64,000 nt of DNA, taken from CBDFLD01 sp965249005. Its GTDB lineage: Bacteria; Acidobacteriota; UBA6911. The stretch covers positions 496,001 to 560,000 of the forward strand of contig CBDFLD010000020.1 in NCBI GenBank assembly GCA_965249005.1, given 5' to 3'. Below the pieces are notes generated by a model. The model had not been told where the DNA came from. It saw only the letters and a list, made by a program, of their open reading frames with translations, and did not search any database. Positions 1 through 8,721 of the stretch are shown here, one piece after another; position 1 is the first letter of the stretch; each line of letters starts with the position of its first letter. Position numbers and translations under genes: made by a program.

Positions 1-246
1 TATTGCCAGTGGCGCGACCGGGTCGCCGCGAATCATCTCCCCGACGGCCTCGACGCAAGCCACGGTGGATTTCAGCATCGAAGGCATGAACGCGAAGAGA
101 TACGCACGGCCGGTGATGTTGCCGTCCGTCTCCAGATCGACCAGTACCAGCGCTGCATTTGCAATAGCGCCGCTTGCCGCAATAGGCGGACGTTTGATCG
201 GGACCATCAGGGCACGCGATCGGACTTTCGTTATCTTCAGCGTCAT
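1..246 (-). CDS. Mandelate racemase/muconate lactonizing enzyme family protein (partial, N-terminal part)
   Basis: Only the first 82 codons are present; the gene runs off the left edge. The protein starts MTLKITKVRSRALMVPIK and continues through ALVLVDLETDGNITGRAYLF and APLAI. This closely matches the N-terminal capping domain of the enolase superfamily, in particular bacterial mandelate racemase, which has a similar PLVLIDL...YLFAY stretch and LAPVSL near residue 80. The catalytic Lys/His and metal ligands lie outside the window, so the substrate cannot be named. The ATG overlaps the TGA stop of the upstream DUF1501 gene by 3 bases (ATGA), which indicates translational coupling and membership of the same operon. 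Confidence 0.8.
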   Translation of the reverse strand, partial: MTLKITKVRSRALMVPIKRPPIAASGAIANAALVLVDLETDGNITGRAYLFAFMPSMLKSTVACVEAVGEMIRGDPVAPLAI

Positions 247-1700
247 GCCAAAACCTTCTCCACCACGTTGCCGTGAACGTCCGTGAGCCGAAAGCGGCGG
301 CCCTGAAACTTGTAGGTGAGTCGAGTGTGATCGATTCCCAGGCAATGCAGGATGGTTGCCTGCAAATCGTGCACGTGCACGGGATCGCGGGTAATGTTGT
401 AGCTGTAGTCGTCCGTTTCGCCGAGCGTGAATCCGGGCCGGACGCCGGCTCCTGCCATCCAGATCGTGAAGCAGCGTGGGTGATGGTCCCGGCCGAACTT
501 GCCGTCGAGCCGTCCCTGGCAGTAGACCGTGCGGCCGAACTCTCCTCCCCACACCACCAGGGTATCTTCGAGCAGACCGCGCTGCTTCAAATCCTGGATC
601 AGAGCGGCAGTCGCGCGATCGGTCTCGTCACAGCGAGCTCGATGCTGCTCGGGCAACTCCCGATGCTGGTCCCAGCCTCGATGGAACAACTGGATGAAAC
701 GGACGCCGCGTTCAGCCAGACGCCTTGCCAGGAGGCAGTTGGCGGCGTAGGTCCCAGGCTTTCTCGAATCGGGTCCGTAGAGATCAAAAACCGAGTCGGG
801 CTCCTTGGATAAATCTGTCAGCTCTGGCACGGAGGACTGCATCCGGAACGCCATCTCGTATTGCGCAATCCGGGTGGCGATCTCGGGGTCGCCGAATTCC
901 TCGAGCTTTAGCTGGTTGAGCCGAGCCAGATCATCGAGGAGCCGTCGCCTCGTGGTAGGCCCGAGCCCAGGCGGATTCGAGAGGTGAAGAACCGGATCTC
1001 CCACGGACCGAAACTTCACACCCTGGTGCTGGGTCGGAAGGAAGCCACTCCCCCAGAGACGATCGTAGAGAGGTTGCCCCGGAAAAGTGCCTCGCGAGAT
1101 CATCACGATAAAAGCCGGCAGGTCCTTGTTCGTACTTCCGAGCCCGTAAGAGAGCCAGGAACCGATGCTGGGACGACCCGACAGCTGGGCGCCGGTCTGA
1201 AAGAAGGTGATGGCCGGGTCATGATTGATGGCCTCGGTGTGCATCGAGCGAATGAAGCACAGCTCGTCCACGATCTTGGCGGTGTGGGGAAGTAACTCGC
1301 TGACCCAGGCGCCGCATTCTCCGTGGCGAGCGAACTGAAACGCCGGCGGAACGATCGGGAAACTCGTCTGTCCGGAGGTCATCGTGGTCAGCCGCTGGCC
1401 CATGCGAACGGATCCCGGCAGTTCGGTACCCAGCTGGTCGTCGAGTTTCGGCTTGTAGTCGAAAAGATCCAGCTGTGATGGGCCTCCAGACTGAAACAAA
1501 TAGATCACGCGTTTGGCTCTGGGGGCAAAGTGCGGGAGATCGGCGCGTCCAGCGGCCTCTGTGGCACTGTCTCTGCCAAGGGCCGATGAGAGATCCCGGT
1601 CCAATAGTGAGGCGAGCGCGGCGGTTCCAATGCTCGCGTTGACACGGCCGAAGAAGTGCCGCCGGGTCATCTGCAACTTGGTTGGCGTTTCTGGGTTCAC
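243..1700 (-). CDS. DUF1501 domain-containing secreted protein
   Basis: The 485-residue protein belongs to the DUF1501 family, which has an alkaline phosphatase/sulfatase-like fold and unknown substrate. A twin-arginine-like signal (TRRHFFGRVN, about residues 12-21) points to export. Family hallmarks are visible: SGGPSQLDLFDYKP, RSMHTEAINHDPA, WGGEFGRT and GRDHHPRCFTIWMAGAG near the C-terminus. The GTG start has a GGGAG ribosome-binding site about 6 bases upstream. It begins 2 bases after the stop of the DUF1549/DUF1553 gene, the usual genomic partner of this family. The pair is thought to act together in the periplasm on polymeric substrates, but no reaction is established. Confidence 0.92.
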   Translation of the reverse strand: MNPETPTKLQMTRRHFFGRVNASIGTAALASLLDRDLSSALGRDSATEAAGRADLPHFAPRAKRVIYLFQSGGPSQLDLFDYKPKLDDQLGTELPGSVRMGQRLTTMTSGQTSFPIVPPAFQFARHGECGAWVSELLPHTAKIVDELCFIRSMHTEAINHDPAITFFQTGAQLSGRPSIGSWLSYGLGSTNKDLPAFIVMISRGTFPGQPLYDRLWGSGFLPTQHQGVKFRSVGDPVLHLSNPPGLGPTTRRRLLDDLARLNQLKLEEFGDPEIATRIAQYEMAFRMQSSVPELTDLSKEPDSVFDLYGPDSRKPGTYAANCLLARRLAERGVRFIQLFHRGWDQHRELPEQHRARCDETDRATAALIQDLKQRGLLEDTLVVWGGEFGRTVYCQGRLDGKFGRDHHPRCFTIWMAGAGVRPGFTLGETDDYSYNITRDPVHVHDLQATILHCLGIDHTRLTYKFQGRRFRLTDVHGNVVEKVLA

Positions 1701-1702
1701 CC

Positions 1703-4700
1703 TTACTCCCGGGTTAAAGTCTCGTCGAGGTTCAAGATCATACTGGCTACCATGGTGTAGGCGGCGAGCTCACCGGGATCCAGCATTCCGTTCCGCGGAG
1801 ATTCCCCGGCACTGACGAGCTCGAGGGCCTCGGACTCGTTGCTACGATAGTAATCCCGGTGGTGGCGAAAACCGTCGATTATTATCGCCCGCTCCGCCTG
1901 CGCGGGCTCACGGGCGAGAACGAACTGAAAAGCAGCGGATATGCGTTCTTCCGGAGTCGCGTCCGGTCCCGCCAGAACTCTTTCCGCCAGGGCACGGGAT
2001 GCTTCGACGTAAGTCACGCTGTTCATCAGAGTCAGAGCCTGCAACGGGGTATTGGTCCGTGTTTCACGAACGATGCACGTCTCACGATCGGAGGCGTCGA
2101 AGGTCATCATCGAGGGAGGGGGTACGGTGCGTTTCCAAAACGTGTACAGGCTACGTCGGTAAAGGTTCTCGCCTGTGTCCTGCTTGTACTTCCCGGCAGA
2201 GGCGAGCTCCAACCAGAGTCCCTCGGGCTGGTAGGGTCGCACGGAGGGGCCCCCCAATCGCTCCACCAGAAGTCCGCTCACCGCAAGGGTCTGGTCCCGC
2301 ACTATCTCTGATGAAAGCCGAAACCGTGGTCCCCTCGCCAGCAGGCGATTCTCGGGATCCCGTTTGCGCAATTCGCCCGTTACCTTCGACGACTGACGAT
2401 AGGTCGCGCTGGTCACGATCGTCTTTTGAAGAGCCTTCACGTCCCAGCCGGTTCGCATGAACTCGGTGGCCAGCCAGTCCAGAAGTTCCGGGTGGGTGGG
2501 TGGTTCTCCCTGGCTTCCGAAGTTCTCAACTGTTTCGACCAGGCCACTTCCGAAATACATCTGCCAAAACCTGTTGATGGTCACGCGCGCCGTGAGCGGG
2601 TTGGATCGATCCACCAGCCAGCGGGCAAGTCCGAGCCGGTTGTTTTCCTCTCCGGCGGGCAGGGGTGGGAGAAATGCCGGCAACCCTGCCTGGACCTGTT
2701 CTCCCTGTTTGTCATAGGCACCCCGGAGTAAGACGAAGGTGTCCCTCGCGTGCTTCATCTCCTTCATCACCATCGTGGTCGGAATGCTCTCCAGCAGACG
2801 CACCTTCTCCTGCCGGAGCTCGGCGAGATTTTTCCACGCCTGACGAATAGGCTCAGGTGCAAGCTGCTCGAGAAAGTACCGGCCAATCTTGATCCTCTGG
2901 GCGGGAGTTCTCTTCTCCGGGGTCGTTCGAGCGATATCGGTGATCGAATCGGGATGGGCCACAATGGCCACCTCGTCCGCATCGAGCGCTCGGGCGTATA
3001 CGCGTACGTCCTCGATAGACCCATGAAAGCGACCCTTGGTGCCCCCAACGGCGCCAATACGAAACGGCTCGTTGATATAGAATGTCTGGTTCAGACCGTC
3101 CAACAGGACCCTGAGCTTGACTGGCTCCCCATCGAGGTAAATCTTGACGCCGCTCGCGACCCTGGAACCATCGTAGGTTGCCATGACATGATGCCGGCCG
3201 GGAGAGAGACCGTCCTCCGTCTCCACCCGGAGAGCGTCGTCCAGCCAGCGTTTGGAGAGGTCCAGTCGAATCTTCCCAGCCTTCAGGTACAGACTATATC
3301 CTTCTGCTTCATCGGTATCGGCTACCCTGGACAGGATGGCGCCCTCTCCCGCAGTCGAGTGAATCCACGCACCCAGGGAGAACTTGTCGAGGTAGCCGAA
3401 CTTCCCAACGTCACCGCAGTCAATGAAACGCCGACCGTCGAAGCTTGCGGCTTCGACCCCCCTGGCGGCTTCGCCGACACTGCTCGCCACGAAGCTAGGC
3501 TCCCCATCGCTAGCTTTCGGAATCTCTTCCTTTTCGAGTTCGTTGCCCGCGTAGGTGATCTCTCCGTCGAGCGGATACTTTGCCGCGAGTCCCTCGGCAA
3601 TGGTCCAATCGATCGGCATCTCCGCAGAAAGTGATTCTTCCCACCTGGACTGAGCGGCTTCCAGCGTTGGTGCCATCGCGGCGAACTGCTGCTCTGCCTT
3701 TCTGACTCTCTGTTCGAGCTCGGCCAGTACGGCTTGCTGGCTGGGAGTGGGTGCCGGAATCATCGGTGGCGAGTTGCCGTGCTTGATGGATCGGCCGCGT
3801 TCGGGCACGTTGTTGAAGAACGCAAAGAGCTGGTAGTACTCCTTCTGCCGGATCGGATCGTACTTGTGGTCATGACAGCGGGCGCAACCCGTCGTCAATC
3901 CCAACCATACGGTCGAGGTCGTGTCGACCCGATCCACGACGTACTCCACCCGGTATTCTTCGGGAATGATCCCACCTTCAGCGTTGCCTCGATGATTGCG
4001 GTTGAACCCGGTCGCAATCTTCTGTTCGAGCGTCGCCCTCTCGAGCATGTCGCCCGCGATCTGCTCGACGGTGAACTGATCGAATGGCATGTTGCTGTTG
4101 AAGGCGTCGATGACCCAATCACGCCATCGCCACATGAATCGTTCGCCATCGGTCTGATAGCCATCGGTATCCGCGTAACGGGCGGCCTCCAGCCATCGCC
4201 ACGCCATGCGCTCTCCATAGCGCGGGGACGCAAGGAGCCGGTCGACGACGCGTTCGTAAGCCTTGGGTGCGGTGTCTCGAAGGAAAGCCTCCACTTCAGC
4301 AGGGGTCGGGGGCAGACCGGTCACATCAAGCGTGACGCGACGAATCAACCCCGCGCGATCCGCGGCGGCCGAGGGGGCCAGTCGCTCCCGCTCGAGGCGC
4401 TCGAGAACAAAGAAGTCTATTTCGTTGTGCGGCCAACCCTGATTTCGGACTGTTGGCCGCTTGGGCCTTTCAGGTCCGACAAAAGCCCAATGGCGCTCCC
4501 AGACGGCCCCCTGCTCGATCCAGCGGCGGATCAAGTCGATCTGTGCCGGCGTCAGTTTCCTTTGAGACTTCGGAGGTGGCATGCGGGCGACTTCGAGCTC
4601 GGCGCTGATCCGTTGAAACAGGCGGCTGTTGTCGAGGTCTCCGCCGACGACAACCTGATACCCCCCACGGTTTTCGTACAGGCCCTCTCGAGTATCCAGA

Positions 4701-4894
4701 CGCAAGTCCACCTGGCGCGTACCCGCGTCCGGCCCGTGGCAGGTAAAGCAGGTGTCGGAGAGAATCGGCCGGATATCACGGTTGAAGTCTACGGCGGGGC
4801 TGGTGTCGTCAGCGATCGCGGCAATGGATACTGCCGCCCAGATCGGGAGGAAGACGACCCAACGATACAGCTGCGTCCAGTGTCTCGCGTTCAT
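1703..4894 (-). CDS. PSCyt1/DUF1549/LamG/DUF1553 cytochrome-type secreted protein
   Basis: This is a long exported protein with a signal peptide (MNARHWTQLYRWVVFLPIW). It then has a planctomycete-type cytochrome c domain with heme motif CFTCH at about residues 49-53, a DUF1549 domain containing a second CxxCH (GCARCHDHKYDP), a LamG/concanavalin-like insert (about 490-650, FSLGAWIHS, YDGSRVASGVKIYLDG) and a C-terminal DUF1553 domain (NPLTARVTINRFWQMYFG, TNTPLQALTLMN). I chose ATG 4894 because it opens directly on the signal peptide; an upstream in-frame TTG would add 13 polar residues. The LamG insert suggests carbohydrate binding. It lies between the rhodanese gene and DUF1501 in one operon. 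Confidence 0.92.
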   Translation of the reverse strand: MNARHWTQLYRWVVFLPIWAAVSIAAIADDTSPAVDFNRDIRPILSDTCFTCHGPDAGTRQVDLRLDTREGLYENRGGYQVVVGGDLDNSRLFQRISAELEVARMPPPKSQRKLTPAQIDLIRRWIEQGAVWERHWAFVGPERPKRPTVRNQGWPHNEIDFFVLERLERERLAPSAAADRAGLIRRVTLDVTGLPPTPAEVEAFLRDTAPKAYERVVDRLLASPRYGERMAWRWLEAARYADTDGYQTDGERFMWRWRDWVIDAFNSNMPFDQFTVEQIAGDMLERATLEQKIATGFNRNHRGNAEGGIIPEEYRVEYVVDRVDTTSTVWLGLTTGCARCHDHKYDPIRQKEYYQLFAFFNNVPERGRSIKHGNSPPMIPAPTPSQQAVLAELEQRVRKAEQQFAAMAPTLEAAQSRWEESLSAEMPIDWTIAEGLAAKYPLDGEITYAGNELEKEEIPKASDGEPSFVASSVGEAARGVEAASFDGRRFIDCGDVGKFGYLDKFSLGAWIHSTAGEGAILSRVADTDEAEGYSLYLKAGKIRLDLSKRWLDDALRVETEDGLSPGRHHVMATYDGSRVASGVKIYLDGEPVKLRVLLDGLNQTFYINEPFRIGAVGGTKGRFHGSIEDVRVYARALDADEVAIVAHPDSITDIARTTPEKRTPAQRIKIGRYFLEQLAPEPIRQAWKNLAELRQEKVRLLESIPTTMVMKEMKHARDTFVLLRGAYDKQGEQVQAGLPAFLPPLPAGEENNRLGLARWLVDRSNPLTARVTINRFWQMYFGSGLVETVENFGSQGEPPTHPELLDWLATEFMRTGWDVKALQKTIVTSATYRQSSKVTGELRKRDPENRLLARGPRFRLSSEIVRDQTLAVSGLLVERLGGPSVRPYQPEGLWLELASAGKYKQDTGENLYRRSLYTFWKRTVPPPSMMTFDASDRETCIVRETRTNTPLQALTLMNSVTYVEASRALAERVLAGPDATPEERISAAFQFVLAREPAQAERAIIIDGFRHHRDYYRSNESEALELVSAGESPRNGMLDPGELAAYTMVASMILNLDETLTRE

Positions 4895-4929
4895 TATTCG
4901 TCTGAACCTATCCGGACAGTCACGGTCCT

Positions 4930-5361
4930 TCAATCAGGCTCTATTTTGCCCTCTGGAGGTCTCACGGTTTGGCCGACCTCGTAGCCCTTGGCTTTCCAGT
5001 CCCGCACTCCGCAAAAAGTCACCGCCTTGTAACCATGCTTGTGAAATAGAGCCGCCGCCCGGGAGGCTCGTCCGCCGCCGTTTCAGAAAAAGACGAGCTC
5101 CACGTCTTTGGGAATATCCTGCATTCGCGACTCCAGCATTCCCAGGGGAATATGAATCGAGCCTGGAATGGATCCGGACTCCACTTCATCATTCTCACGA
5201 ACGTCGATCGCAAGAATTCGTTCGCCCTGTTCCAGTTTCCGCTTTAGTGCCTCGACGTCCGCTCGACTTGGATCTTCAGATTGTTTCATCCCACCATCCA
5301 CTGGGTTGCAACTGATCAGACAAAACATCATCATCGCTGCCAAGATACCGAGAGCTCTCAT
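4930..5361 (-). CDS. Rhodanese-like lipoprotein, candidate selenoprotein (in-frame TGA at the catalytic Cys)
   Basis: The first 92 codons encode a lipoprotein signal (MRALGILAAMMMFCLISC, lipobox LISC) and the first half of a rhodanese domain (AIDVREN, GSIPGSIHIPLGML, ELVFF). An in-frame TGA follows at 5085-5083, and the frame then stays open for 50 more codons. The residues after it read NGGGRASRAAALFHKHGY, then KAVTFCGVRDWKAKGYEVG, the canonical second half of a rhodanese. The TGA falls exactly on the first position of the active-site loop C-x-x-G-x-R. A hairpin follows 13 bases downstream. Sec-containing rhodanese-related proteins have been predicted in metagenomic surveys. The alternative is a TGC/TGT-to-TGA mutation or base-call error, plausible because other genes in this window are broken. 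It sits 49 bases after the CocE gene and just ahead of the cytochrome gene. Confidence 0.6.
5049..5069 (-). promoter_or_regulatory. SECIS-like hairpin after the rhodanese TGA
   Basis: On the minus strand GAGCC (5069-5065) pairs with GGCTC (5053-5049). After a T/C mismatch, CC pairs with GG, leaving a five-base loop CGGGC. The loop begins about 21 bases after the TGA and has a G among its first two bases, which fits the loose bacterial SECIS rule (loop roughly 16-37 bases after UGA, G at the start of the loop). GC-rich coding sequence forms such stems by chance fairly often, so this supports but does not prove selenocysteine insertion. Confidence 0.35.
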
Positions 5362-5410
5362 TTGGACCCCATTTCACAACCAATCTTCGAGATATCGTGG
5401 GCACGCGGGA

Positions 5411-7177
5411 CTATCGTGCAAGGACCGGCAGCAGTATATGAGACGGATAATCACCTTCATGGTACACCCGCTGTGCCGCCGTGACCATGGCGGTGTCGCT
5501 CTCCGGAGAGTTGCCGGTGTTGAGGTTGCGGGAAAAACGAGGGAAATTGCTGCTCGAAACTTGCACCCGGATACGATGTCCTTTCTTGAATACGTTACTC
5601 GTGGCCATCAGATCGATCCGCAAGCGGTACACTTTTCGCGGCTCCAACAAGGAAGGCGCGGTGATGGACTCCCGGAAACGGGCGCGAACGATGCCGTCTG
5701 CAAGATTGAAAGCACGGCCGTCCGGATGGACGTCCACGAGTTTCGCGGTAAAGTCAGTGTCTCGTGCGGAGGACGATGCATAGAGCGTCATTGTCAAAGG
5801 TCCGGTAACTTCCATATTTTGCTCGAGTGCGGGAGAGGTGTAAACCAGCACGTCGTTGCGTGCCTCGACCGGTGCCTGATCGAGCGGTCCCGGTTCAAAC
5901 CCCGGAATCCCGGCCAGGTTTCCTCCCCGTGTCGGCACGGGGTTGCGCGGGTCGTAGTCGAAGCGATCGAAGGGCTCGCTGCGCGGCTCAACGGAGCTCA
6001 GTTTCCCATCCCCCTGGCTCGAATTGGCCCCACCCCCGCTGTGCAGGTAGTAGGGCTGATACTGGACGCCGGCCGGAGGCCAAGTTTCTTCCGAGCGCCA
6101 TCGGTTCTCCCCCATCACAAAGAGACGAACCGGCGCTTCTGTTTCGATGGCATTGTCGGTGCCTTTGAGCCAGTATTCCATCCACGGTAAGGCAACCAGG
6201 TCGAATTGCACGCCCGCATCCGGTCCAAAGTCGATTTCACCGGTTTTCCGACCCGGATTTGCGCTGTGCGGCCACGGCCCGATGATCAGCTTCTGGAGCC
6301 GATCGGGCGACTTGTTTTGCTCTTGTAAGAGAGTGTGGCTGCTCAGGGTTCCGGCCAGCCACGCATCATACCAGCCTCCAATCTTGAAGGTGGGAATCCC
6401 CACATTCTTGATCTTGGCCGCGAAGTCGATTTGTTCCCAGTATTCGTCGTAGTTCGGGTGCTGGACCCAATCGCGCCAGAAGGGGATCTCGTACCCCATG
6501 GCGTTATCGATTTCGACCACCGGAAGATGCCAAAAGTGCCAGCTCCAGTCGTGCTGCTGAGCCTGCGCCGTCCGACCGGACATGCGGAGCGCCCACGCCG
6601 CCTGACCCAACAGGAAAGCGCCTCCGGGATGAAACGAGCGATAGGCACTCAGGGGTGACAAGATGGGCACGATGGTTTTCAGGTTCGGGCTTCCGAGGCA
6701 GGCGGCCTGCCATTGATCGATGCCCATGTAGGATCCACCAATCATGGCCACCTTCCCGTTCGACCAGGGCTGCTCCGCTGCCCATCGAATCGCGTCCTGG
6801 CCGTCCTCGCCTTCGTGAGCCGTCGGGTACCAGGATCCTTCGGAGTCGTAGCGGCCACGAACGTCCTGGTACAGATAAACATAGCCTCGGGAGGCCCAAA
6901 AATTTCCCTGACGAGAATCGTTTTGTCCCGATCCGTTGCCGTACGGATTCCTGGTCAGGATCACGGGGTAGCTACCTTCGGCGTCCGGGCGATAGATATC
7001 GGTGGACAGGCGGACGCCGTCTCTCATGGGCACCATGACGTTGTACTGGGCCTGCACAGCGCGATCCGGTTCGGCGGACAGGTTGCCGGGCCCGTGAGCT
7101 CGATCCGCGGCCTGGAGTAATCCCAGGATACAAATCGTGGCTGTCACAAAACCAAGGGGATAAGACTTGTACGGCAT
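5411..7177 (-). CDS. CocE/NonD family alpha/beta hydrolase (exported)
   Basis: This is a member of the X-Pro dipeptidyl-peptidase (S15)/CocE esterase family of acyl hydrolases. The catalytic Ser is in the nucleophile elbow GGSYMG. The early motif MVPMRDGVRLSTDIYRP, the oxyanion Tyr region (LYQDVRGRYDSEG) and the C-terminal jelly-roll domain (TDFTAKLVDVHPDG, NVFKKGHRIRVQVSSSNFPR) are all present. I placed the start at ATG 7177 because MPYKSYPLGFVTATICILGL is a good signal peptide; an ATG 57 bases upstream is possible. Export and position at the head of the minus-strand operon suggest a periplasmic ester or amide hydrolase; the substrate is unknown. Confidence 0.9.
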   Translation of the reverse strand: MPYKSYPLGFVTATICILGLLQAADRAHGPGNLSAEPDRAVQAQYNVMVPMRDGVRLSTDIYRPDAEGSYPVILTRNPYGNGSGQNDSRQGNFWASRGYVYLYQDVRGRYDSEGSWYPTAHEGEDGQDAIRWAAEQPWSNGKVAMIGGSYMGIDQWQAACLGSPNLKTIVPILSPLSAYRSFHPGGAFLLGQAAWALRMSGRTAQAQQHDWSWHFWHLPVVEIDNAMGYEIPFWRDWVQHPNYDEYWEQIDFAAKIKNVGIPTFKIGGWYDAWLAGTLSSHTLLQEQNKSPDRLQKLIIGPWPHSANPGRKTGEIDFGPDAGVQFDLVALPWMEYWLKGTDNAIETEAPVRLFVMGENRWRSEETWPPAGVQYQPYYLHSGGGANSSQGDGKLSSVEPRSEPFDRFDYDPRNPVPTRGGNLAGIPGFEPGPLDQAPVEARNDVLVYTSPALEQNMEVTGPLTMTLYASSSARDTDFTAKLVDVHPDGRAFNLADGIVRARFRESITAPSLLEPRKVYRLRIDLMATSNVFKKGHRIRVQVSSSNFPRFSRNLNTGNSPESDTAMVTAAQRVYHEGDYPSHILLPVLAR

Positions 7178-7230
7178 GGTTCCTCGACTAGTTCTGGCCA
7201 TCAGTATCATCTTGCTGCCCCTCACTTCAA

Positions 7231-7250
7231 TCAAAAAAGGGACGTTTCCA
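7231..7250. repeat. GGGACGT-containing intergenic motif
   Basis: An A-rich run followed by GGGACGTTTCCACC lies between the divergent CocE and DinB genes. It resembles the palindromic GGGACGTCCC motifs at 8694-8714 and 43535-43550 and may belong to the same dispersed family; only the core is shared. Confidence 0.3.
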
Positions 7251-7302
7251 CCGTTGCTTTCACAATCTTGCTCGCTGTTGCCGCTGTGCTAGACTCGGAG
7301 TC

Positions 7303-7854
7303 ATGAGTCCATCCGATGCCAAGCTCGGGGAAGTGTACGAAGTAACTCGGCTCAGCTACGATGAGCTCTACGCGTTCTTGGCGACCGTGCCCGATCGCGC
7401 CGCCAGGTTCCGGCCATCGGAAAGCAAATGGTCCATAGGGGAGCTAGCCCACCATATCAGCCTTTCACAAGGCCGCATCTTGAAGGCGATCGAGCGCTTC
7501 TTGCGTGAAGCGGAGAAATCGGATCTCGGTCCCGATCCGGATCCTACCTCCGCACTGGGAGGGCTCGACGGAATTCGGAGCCGTGCCCAGGGGAAGTTTC
7601 AAGCTCCGCCTCAAGCCATTCCGGAGCATGGAAGGGATATCGGCGCCGCCGTCGCGGAGCTTCGCAGCCAGCAGCAGCATCTCGAGAGTTTGCTTCCGCG
7701 ACTGGCACGGCGAGATCTGCGTCAGCTCAAGTTTCCGCATCCGGTCTTCGGCGATTTCGACATTTATCAATGGATCTTGTTTCTGGGCGGACACGCGTCG
7801 CGTCACAGACAACAGATGGAGGGGTTGACGAAAGATCCGGGCTATACGGGATGA
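7303..7854 (+). CDS. DinB family protein
   Basis: The 183-residue protein has the DinB/YfiT-like four-helix architecture. It reads LSYDELYAFLATVPDRAARF, then W-S-I-G-E-L-A-H-H at about residues 46-54, and ends with GGHASRHRQQMEGL. The His residues in the first and last helices are the usual divalent metal ligands of the superfamily. Members include thiol-dependent S-transferases and DNA-damage-induced proteins of unknown function. It stands alone, divergent from the CocE operon. Confidence 0.85.
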   Translation: MSPSDAKLGEVYEVTRLSYDELYAFLATVPDRAARFRPSESKWSIGELAHHISLSQGRILKAIERFLREAEKSDLGPDPDPTSALGGLDGIRSRAQGKFQAPPQAIPEHGRDIGAAVAELRSQQQHLESLLPRLARRDLRQLKFPHPVFGDFDIYQWILFLGGHASRHRQQMEGLTKDPGYTG

Positions 7855-7920
7855 TCCTCTCGAATACTCCTGCCGCGGATAGTTGGTCTCGCCGGGAGCG
7901 GACCGAGCCGGGCCGGTGCG

Positions 7921-8676
7921 CTAGTCCGACAGATGCCGCACGACGGCAACCTTCCTCAACAGCACCAGGTCAGCTTGTCTTTCGCTCGTATCCCGCGCCG
8001 TTCGGTAAGCCACATCCATGACCTCGATGAACTCGGAAGTGTAGTCCTTGAGGACTCCTACGTAGGCTTTGGAAGATTCTCCGCTCAGCAGATCAAAAAT
8101 GACCCTGCGTCCAATGTGATGCTCCAGAAGGGGCTCGTAGGCTGTCTCGACCGAACCTACCACATCTTGTTTCAGCCTGGCCACGTACTTGTCCTGGGAT
8201 GCCAGAATGGCGCCGCCAGGGGCCCTTTTCTTGGCCAGGTTGACGAACAGATTCAAGACATCCATCAGAGAATCCCGGACCAAACGGAAGAAATTCAGCA
8301 CGGTCCGTTTCAGCCGGAGCAGAGATGACGGGCGATAGATGGATCGCATCCCTTTGTCGCGACGCGCGCGATCCGTTAGGGTCAATTCGTCATGAAAGCG
8401 AATCAGAGATTGAATGTGCGCGTACTCCGGACGATACAAGAGATAGCTTTTTCGTACCTGGGCCGCTTCTTCGATCGGTCTCTCGTAGATGAGCTCCATC
8501 CCCGTGATCTCCAACCGCAACCTTCCGGTAATGATACTTCCGTCGACTCTTTCCAGGTGAACCAGGCTTTCGTCCAGATCGTTGAGACAGCGATCCTTCG
8601 CCTGCCTTTTGATGTAGGCTGAAAGTATTGTGAAAACAAAGAGGCACGCGAGTGTGATCAAAAACGTCTGACTCAT
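7921..8676 (-). CDS. Membrane-anchored protein of unknown function
   Basis: The 251-residue protein has one N-terminal membrane segment (FLITLACLFVFTILSAYI) followed by a soluble domain. Its first part could be a small beta-barrel (LVHLERVDGSIITGRLRLEI). A central basic helical region (LLRLKRTVLNFFRLVRDSLM) follows, and then another beta-rich stretch (RVIFDLLSGESSKAYVGVLK) ending in RKVAVVRHLSD. I do not recognise the family. The phrases 'LERVDGSIITGRL' and 'YVGVLKDYTSEFIEV' are weakly Sm/LSM- or PRC-barrel-like, which is inference only. It is preceded by no clear operon partner. Confidence 0.7.
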   Translation of the reverse strand: MSQTFLITLACLFVFTILSAYIKRQAKDRCLNDLDESLVHLERVDGSIITGRLRLEITGMELIYERPIEEAAQVRKSYLLYRPEYAHIQSLIRFHDELTLTDRARRDKGMRSIYRPSSLLRLKRTVLNFFRLVRDSLMDVLNLFVNLAKKRAPGGAILASQDKYVARLKQDVVGSVETAYEPLLEHHIGRRVIFDLLSGESSKAYVGVLKDYTSEFIEVMDVAYRTARDTSERQADLVLLRKVAVVRHLSD

Positions 8677-8693
8677 TGGGTCCTTATCGGGGA

Positions 8694-8714
8694 AAATAGG
8701 GACGTCCCTACTTT
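8694..8714. repeat. Palindromic GGGACGTCCC repeat
   Basis: AGGGACGTCCCT is a perfect palindrome, flanked by A-rich sequence on the left and T-containing sequence on the right. It lies between the 7921-8676 gene and the Ldh_2 gene. A near copy occurs at 43535-43550, beside the reductive dehalogenase remnant. Such elements are commonly dispersed intergenic repeats, but the family cannot be confirmed here. Confidence 0.5.
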
Positions 8715-8721
8715 CGTTCGT

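Noticed and set aside
3734..4984. A 416-codon open frame on the plus strand
   Set aside because: It is antisense to the DUF1549/DUF1553 cytochrome gene; GC-rich codon bias makes such shadows common.
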